Assembly (NCBI GenBank): GCA_016720685.1
Contig: JADKKC010000064.1
Coordinates: 1 to 21,073 of the forward strand
Reading direction: 5' to 3'
Source of the DNA: Zoogloea sp.
GTDB lineage: Bacteria > Pseudomonadota > Gammaproteobacteria > Burkholderiales > Rhodocyclaceae
Length of the DNA stretch: 21,073 nucleotides
In this document: positions 16,508-21,073 of the stretch, in pieces
Numbering within the stretch: the stretch's first letter is position 1
Layout of the letters: each line of letters begins with the position of its first letter
The notes under the pieces: model-generated
What the model was told of the DNA's origin: nothing
The model's database searches: none
Seen by the model: only the letters and a program-made list of their open reading frames with translations
Position numbers and translations under genes: made by a program

Positions 16508-16776
16508 ACCTGACGACGAAAACCCGGCGCTGCAGGCCGCGCCGCCGCCAGGCCGCACAAACGGATGGTGTAAAATCGAACGAACCGACGTGCCCTGCGG
16601 GTCCATTACAACGAATACGCAAGGACGGCCCGGAAAGCGTGCCCACATCCGCAAACCTCAACGCCCGCAACGCTTCTGAACCTGCGGCGTGCCGGTACTG
16701 CCACCGCCTCCATCGAGGGCGCAGAAAGCCGGCCCGCCATTACCGCCGAAACCACCGTCTGCCCCCGGAGCTACCG
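16508..16776. other. Leader region upstream of gshB
   Basis: 269 bases without a supportable gene. TAAAAT at 16571-16576 (in GGTGTAAAATCG) is a plausible -10 for the gshB operon, with no clear -35 at the right spacing. The remaining 200 bases to the gshB ATG form a long leader in which I see no known riboswitch. Confidence 0.4.
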
Positions 16777-17712
16777 ATGAAATTCGCCTTCATCCTCGAC
16801 CCCCTCGACAAGCTCAAGGCCTACAAGGATTCGAGCATCGCCATGATGCGGGCCGCCGCCCGCCGCGGCCACGAGATCTTCGCGATCCAGCGCGACGCCC
16901 TGGGTACTGGGAACGGCGGCACCGTGCCTGCCCAGGCACTGGCCATCACGCCCACCGACGTGGACGACGCCTGGTACGTGCCCGGAGCCACGTCCAGCCA
17001 GCCGCTCACCGCCTTCGACGCGGTGCTGAAGAATTGCGCCAGGACCCGCCCTTCGATTCGAGTACATCACCGCCACCTGGCTGCTCGAGGAGGCCGCCCA
17101 GGTAAGCGCGCGCATCTTCAACCACCCCGGTCGATCCGCGATCACTCCGAGAAAATCGCCATCACCGAGTTTCCGCAGTTCATTCCGCCCACCCGCGTAG
17201 CCCGCGCCGCGACGACATCAACGCCTTCATCGACGCCCACGGCGACACCATCCTGAAGCCGCTCGACGGCATGGGCGGCAGCCAGATCTTCCGGGTGCGG
17301 GCCGACGACCCCAACCGCAACGTCATCATCGAGACCCTCACCACGAGGGCCGCCGGACGATCTGGCCAGGCCTGCACCTGCCAGCCATCTCCGGGCGGCG
17401 ACAATGAGTGCTGATCATCCAGCGGACAGATCCTACTCGCAGCGCGCATTTAAGGCCGGCGAGCCGTGGCGATCTTGCCGCAAACGGCATCGCGTAGCCA
17501 TGCCGCTCACCGAGGGCGAACGCGCCTCGCCGAATACCTCGCCCCATCCTGTGGGCGCGGGGCCTGCTCATCGTCGGCCTCGACGTGATCGGCGACCGGC
17601 TCACCGAGATCAACGTCACCAGCCCCACCTGCATGGTCGAGATCACCGACCAGATGGGTTTCGACGTGCCCGGCGCGGTCATCGACGCCCTCGAAAAAAA
17701 GCATTGCGCTGA
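16777..17712 (+). CDS. gshB: Glutathione synthetase
   Basis: ATP-grasp ligase joining gamma-glutamylcysteine and glycine to form glutathione in the cytoplasm. ATG at 16777 with CCGGAG upstream. It reads MKFAFILDPLDKLKAYKDSS, IAMMRAAARRGHEIFAIQRD, then across frames DVDDAWYVPGATSSQPLTAF, FEYITATWLLEEAA, IFNHPRSIRDHSEKIAITEF, PQFIPPTRV and the ATP-grasp loop DTILKPLDGMGGSQIFRV. Then LIIDGQIL, NLAANGIAVAMPLTEGER, GLLIVGLDVIGDRLTEINVT, SPTCMVEITDQ and the end ALEKALR. About 312 residues, normal. Many one-base frame changes, for example an extra AA in the run of seven A at 17694-17700. It heads the operon with apbE and the PTS genes. Confidence 0.95.
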
Positions 17713-17740
17713 TCCGGCGTCAAAGCTTCGCCCCGGCGGC

Positions 17741-18762
17741 ATGAGCTGGCCGCGCTCCTCTGCGCGGCCAGCCTGCTGGCCGGCCTGCTCGGCGGCTGCG
17801 CCCGCGAACGCCTCCAACAGCAGGAAGCCTACGTCTTCGGCACCCGGGTCGAAGTGCTCACCTGGGATGCATCCGAAGACACATCCCGGACCGCCGTAGC
17901 CGAAGTGCTGCGCGAATTCGACCGCCTGCACCGGGCCTATCACGCCTGGGAGCCCTCCGAGCTTACCGCCCTCAACAGCGCCATCGCCGCCGGACAGACG
18001 AGCATTCCGGTGTCACCCGAGCTGGCCACCATGCTCACCGACGCCAAGGCCATCGCCGCCACCGGCGACGAACTCTTCAACCCGGCCCTCCGGCATCTCA
18101 TCGCCCTGTGGGGCCACTCCGACACCTTCAAGCCGCTCAGGCCCGACCCGGCCGAGCTTGCCGCGACCATTTCCGCCCACCCGCAAATGGCCGATCTCAG
18201 CATCGCCGACAACCGGGCCACCAGCCGCAACCCGGCGGTGCAGCTCGACCTCGGCGGCTACGGCAAGGGCTACGCGCTCGACCGCGCCGCCACCATTCTC
18301 AAGGCCCGCGGCGTGAGCAACGCCTGATCAACATCGGCGGCAACGTGCTGGCGCTGGGCAACAAAGGGCGATACGCCCTGGCGGGTAGGTATCCAACACC
18401 CCCGCGAACCGCCCGCTGGCCACCCTGCCCCGCGCATTCGGCGAAGCGATCGGCACCTCTCGGGCGACTACCAGCGCTTCTTCGAGCCCGATGGCGAGCG
18501 CTACTGCCACCTCTGGACCCGCGCACCGGCCACCCCGCGAAGGAACCCAGGCCCATCACCCTGCCCCTCACGCCGCGCGCCCACGCCAACACCCTGTCGG
18601 ATGCCGCCAGCAAACCGGCCTACCTCGGCGGCGAACGCTGGCGCGACTACCGGCTTCTTGCTTCGGCATCGACCACGCCCTGCGAAAGGTAGACGCCACT
18701 AGCGCATCTGAGTCACCCGCGCGCTCAACGACCGCCTGCAGTACGGCGAAGGCCTCAAATGA
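17741..18762 (+). CDS. apbE: FAD:protein FMN transferase, lipoprotein (ApbE family)
   Basis: Attaches FMN covalently to threonine of target flavoproteins outside the inner membrane. An amino-terminal lipoprotein signal (LAALLCAASLLAGLLGGC, lipobox LGGC) follows the ATG at 17741 after a one-base correction. Body: QEAYVFGTRVEVLTWDAS, LREFDRLHRAYHAWEPSELT, DELFNPALRHLIALWGHS, then the FAD-binding signature VQLDLGGYGKGYALDRAA and LINIGGNVLALGNKG. In shifted frames SGDYQRFFEPDGERYCHL, DPRTGHPA and ANTLSDAASKPAYLGGERW follow, ending LNDRLQYGEGLK. About 340 residues, usual length. The family's GGD is GGN here. It lies 28 bases after gshB and its stop overlaps a short ATGA. Targets could be Rnf/Nqr-type or FMN-binding respiratory subunits; none is in the window. 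Confidence 0.92.
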
Positions 18763-18778
18763 CCGCCATCCTCGACTG

Positions 18779-18820
18779 AACCCGGCGGCCTCCGCTTGAC
18801 GCACCGCAAGCGTCCGGGTT
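18779..18820 (+). terminator. Hairpin between apbE and EIIA genes
   Basis: AACCCGG (18779-18785) pairs with CCGGGTT (18814-18820), and CGCTTG (18793-18798) with CAAGCG (18807-18812). A 7-base versus 1-base bulge separates the two stems. No U-tract follows, so it may be a processing or partial-attenuation hairpin rather than a strong terminator. Confidence 0.35.
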
Positions 18821-18864
18821 ATTGCGACCTGCCAGCCGGGCCCCTTCCGGATAGAGTCAGGCGA

Positions 18865-19254
18865 ATGATCAGGATCATCCCTCACCAGCTTACGGCGCCC
18901 TCGGCGAAGCGCTCATCCAGTGCGCCTGCCACGTGATGAACCGTCGCCCGCTGCAGCTGATGCAACTGGGCATGGCCGGGCAGGATGATCCCCTCGACGC
19001 ACTCCCCTCGCCCGCCGCCTGCTCCGAAATCACCGACACCGGCGACGGCGTGCTGATCCTCACACCGACATCCTCCGGCGCCACCCCCGCCAACACCGCG
19101 GCCAAGCTCCTCGAACCCGGCCGGATCGAAGGCGTGGCGGGCGTCGAAATCTGCCGATGCTGCTGCGCGTAATCACCTACCGGGAGCACGCAGCATGGAC
19201 GTGCTGGTCAAAGAAAGCAGTGGCCGGCGCCTGCGAAGGCTGATCAGCGCATGA
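18865..19254 (+). CDS. PTS mannose-type EIIA domain protein (frameshifted as read)
   Basis: Single-domain EIIA-Man phosphoacceptor, likely regulatory since no EIIB/EIIC genes are adjacent. ATG at 18865 (MIRII), then in shifted frames GALGEALIQCACHVMNRRPL, QLMQLGMAGQDDPLDALP, SEITDTGDGVLILTDI-type region, GATPANTAAKLLEPGRIEGV, AGV..PMLLRVITYREH, MDVLVK-KAVAGACEGLISA. About 129 residues. The family's ILITHG block, carrying the phosphorylated His, is read here as CTCACCAGCTTACGGC, where I cannot find the expected CAC codon (TAC appears instead). This could be local sequence error. The end at 19254 assumes one missing C in GGCTG (EGLISA-stop). It precedes HPr by 50 bases. Confidence 0.85.
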
Positions 19255-19304
19255 AGTAAAAACAGAAACCCGATACCACATCGAGGAAGACAGGAACGAC
19301 ACCG

Positions 19305-19572
19305 ATGCACGCCAGGACGCAAACATCATCAACAAGCTGGGCCTTCACGCCCGCGCCTCCGCCAAGCTTACCCAGACCGCCAGCGCCTACGCCTGCGACC
19401 TGTGGCTGGAGCGCAATGGCCGGCAGGTCAACGCCAAAAGCATCATAGGCGTCATGATGCTGGCCGCCGCCAAGGGGCAGCACCATCCTCATCGACACCG
19501 AGGGCAGCGACGCCGACAGGCCATGGCCGCACTCCGAGCCCTCATCGCCGACAAGTTCGGGAAGGCGAATGA
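19305..19572 (+). CDS. ptsH: Phosphocarrier protein HPr
   Basis: Small phosphocarrier that passes phosphate from Enzyme I to EIIA. ATG at 19305; after a one-base correction it reads DANIINKLGLHARASAKLTQ with the active-site His in GLHARAS. Then LWLERNGRQVNAKSIIGVMM with the regulatory serine in NAKSIIGV, LAAAKG, and after further corrections ALRALIADKFGEGE. About 89 residues. The stop overlaps the ptsI start as ATGA. The conserved Ser is present; whether a kinase (HprK) acts on it cannot be seen here. Confidence 0.93.
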
Positions 19573-21073
19573 GCACCCGTCCGGCAAAGGGGCGTGCCAA
19601 TGAGGTTTTCACCGTCTGCTCCGCGTCTCGAATGTCGCCATCGGCCCATGCCCACCTGGTTTCGCACGCCCTGCTCGAAGTCGCCCACTTCACGGTGGCC
19701 CCCAAGCGTCGAAGCGGAAGTCCTGCGCCTGCAAAGGCCGTCGCCGCCGTCAAGGCCGAACTCGCCGGCCTCAAAGGCCGCGTCGGGCTTTATTTCCGGC
19801 TCGGCACCGTCGAAAGTGGATGCCTTTCTCGGCATGCACATCATGTTCTCCGAGACCCGATGCTGGTCGACGCCGGTTTAAGCCCTGATCCGCTCCCGCC
19901 GAGCCAACGCCGAATGGGCGCTGGGTACAGCAAATGGGAGCAACTGGTCCGAACAGTTCGAGATCATCGAGGACGCCTACCTGCTGCGAGCGCAAGGCCG
20001 ACGTGGTGCAGGTCGTCGAGCGCATCGTCAAGGTGCTGCTCAGCCACCCCGGCCACCTGCCGCCCAAGCGCAAGGACGAGGCTGGGCACCATCGTCGTCG
20101 CCCACGATCTTTCGCCCGCGACACCATCGAAAGCTTCAAGGAGCACGCCGTCGTAAGCTAAATTACCGACGTCGGCGGCCCCACCAGACGCACCGCCATC
20201 GTCGCCCGCAGCCTGTCGATTCCGGCCGTGGTGGCGCTGCGCCACATCCGCCATGTGATGATCAAGGACGACGAGCTGATCATCATCGACTGGCACCCGC
20301 GGCGTCGTCAATGGTGTCCCCGACGAACGGGTGCTCGAGGAATACCGCCTGCGCAAGGCCGCGGTCGAGCTCGAACGCTCAAGCTCAAGCGCCTCAAGTC
20401 GATGCGCGCCGCCACCCTCGACGGCGAAGAGGTGCAAATCCTCGCCAACATCAAGAACTTCCCCGACGCCGTGCAGGCCAAGGCGGTCGAGGCCGATGGC
20501 GTCGGCCTGTTCCGCACCGAGGTTTTGTTCATGGTGCGACACCTGGCCGGACGAAGACGAACAGTTCGAGGCCTACAAGTCCGTCGTCAAGACCATGGCC
20601 CGGCAAAGCCCGGTTGCCGTGCGCACCCTCGACGTGGCTCCGACAAGGAACTCGGAGCGCCACCCGCGCCGAGGACAATCAGCCCTCGGCCTCAGGGCCC
20701 ATCCGCTTCTGCCCGTCCGAGCCGAAGATGTTCCTGATCCAGCTGCGCGCGCTGCCAGGCCAGCCACTTCGGCAAGCTGAAAATCCTCATCCCCATGGCG
20801 AGCAGCCACGAGATCGACCGGAGCCTGATCCTGCTCGACAAGGCCGGGGCCCAGCTGCGCGAACGCAAGATCAAGTTCGACGAAGCCGTGCAGGTGGGCG
20901 GCGCAGTCGAAGTGCCCGCCGCGGCCCTGTGCCTGGGCGCGTTCGCCCGCAAGCTCGACTTCCTGTCGATCGGCACCAACGACCTGATCAATACACTTTG
21001 GCCATCGACCGGAGCAACGAGGCCGTCGCCCACATGTACAACCCGCTCCACCCGGCCGTGCTGCGCCTCATCC
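19569..21073 (+). CDS. ptsI: PTS Enzyme I (phosphoenolpyruvate-protein phosphotransferase), partial at window end
   Basis: Uses phosphoenolpyruvate to phosphorylate HPr. ATG at 19569 overlaps the HPr stop. Conserved pieces in varying frames: AHLVSHALLEVAHFTVAPK, AVAAVKAELAGLKG, RSRRANAEWAL, KADVVQVVERIVKVLLSHPG, HLPPKRKDEA, TIVVAHDLSPAD, ITDVGGPT, TAIVARSLSIPAVVALRHIR, RVLEEYRLRKA, RAATLDGEEVQILANIKNFP, ADGVGLFRTEVLFM, LKILIPMASSHEID-like, RERKIKFDEAVQVGG, ALCLGAFARKLDFLSIGTND, and NPLHPAVLRLI at the edge. The catalytic-His block (GGPTSHTA in the family) is read GGPTRRTA at 20177-20197, with a TAA in frame 28 bases before it (20158-20160). Both could be a local patch of substitution error or real damage. 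About 10 frame changes; about 75 residues lie beyond the window. Confidence 0.93.

Noticed and set aside
16580..16776. Truncated gshA or an RNA gene upstream of gshB
   Set aside because: No frame resembles glutamate-cysteine ligase, and no tRNA or known riboswitch fold could be recognised.
19255..19310. Possible EIIA-HPr fusion, since one frame runs through the gap
   Set aside because: One frame continues from the EIIA tail into HPr apart from a TGA, but a single missing C gives a normal EIIA end at 19254, and HPr has its own ATG at 19305. Separate genes are simpler.

Overview
The window is GC-rich, bacterial, and most consistent with a betaproteobacterium of the Azoarcus/Thauera (Rhodocyclales) kind. 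This is inferred from the housekeeping order rph-rdgB-hemW and the order glutathione synthetase, (ApbE), mannose-type EIIA, HPr, Enzyme I, which I recall as typical of betaproteobacteria. I could not run a search. No rRNA, tRNA or CRISPR array was seen.

Layout. (1) 1-3023: an IS630-type transposase gene on the minus strand, split by a complete IS66 element (388-2789) flanked by an exact 8-bp target duplication. (2) 3090-8730: a worn genomic island. It holds a truncated tyrosine integrase, a small winged-helix-type DNA-binding protein, a complete IS21-family element (3861-6517, 5-bp target duplication, six end repeats phased at exactly 25 bp), a palindrome-rich leader, a Fic-domain protein with an intact catalytic motif, and a decayed serine recombinase. 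Without the IS21, the DNA-binding gene would lie only about 234 bp upstream of fic in the same direction. (3) 8962-10992: a methyl-accepting chemotaxis protein on the minus strand with a Cache-type sensor domain. (4) 11449-14066: rph, rdgB and hemW, closely spaced on the plus strand. (5) 14083-16507: an unrecognised minus-strand gene, convergent with hemW and divergent from an N6-adenine DNA methyltransferase of the gamma (TaqI/Eco57I-like) type. (6) 16777-21073: gshB, apbE (lipoprotein), EIIA, HPr and ptsI, tightly packed, with ptsI running off the window end.

Nearly every gene, essential ones included, is interrupted by single-base frameshifts. Where I could infer the expected reading, most are one base too many or too few in a short homopolymer. 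The simplest explanation is indel error in the sequence rather than real gene decay, so gene spans below run across the frameshifts. Exceptions that look truly broken are the IS630 copy, the integrase and the serine recombinase.

How the genes work together: the last block couples glutathione synthesis, a flavinylating lipoprotein and a regulatory phosphotransfer chain (EI to HPr to EIIA). The rph-rdgB-hemW block covers RNA 3' trimming, nucleotide-pool cleaning and heme supply. The island carries the accessory content.
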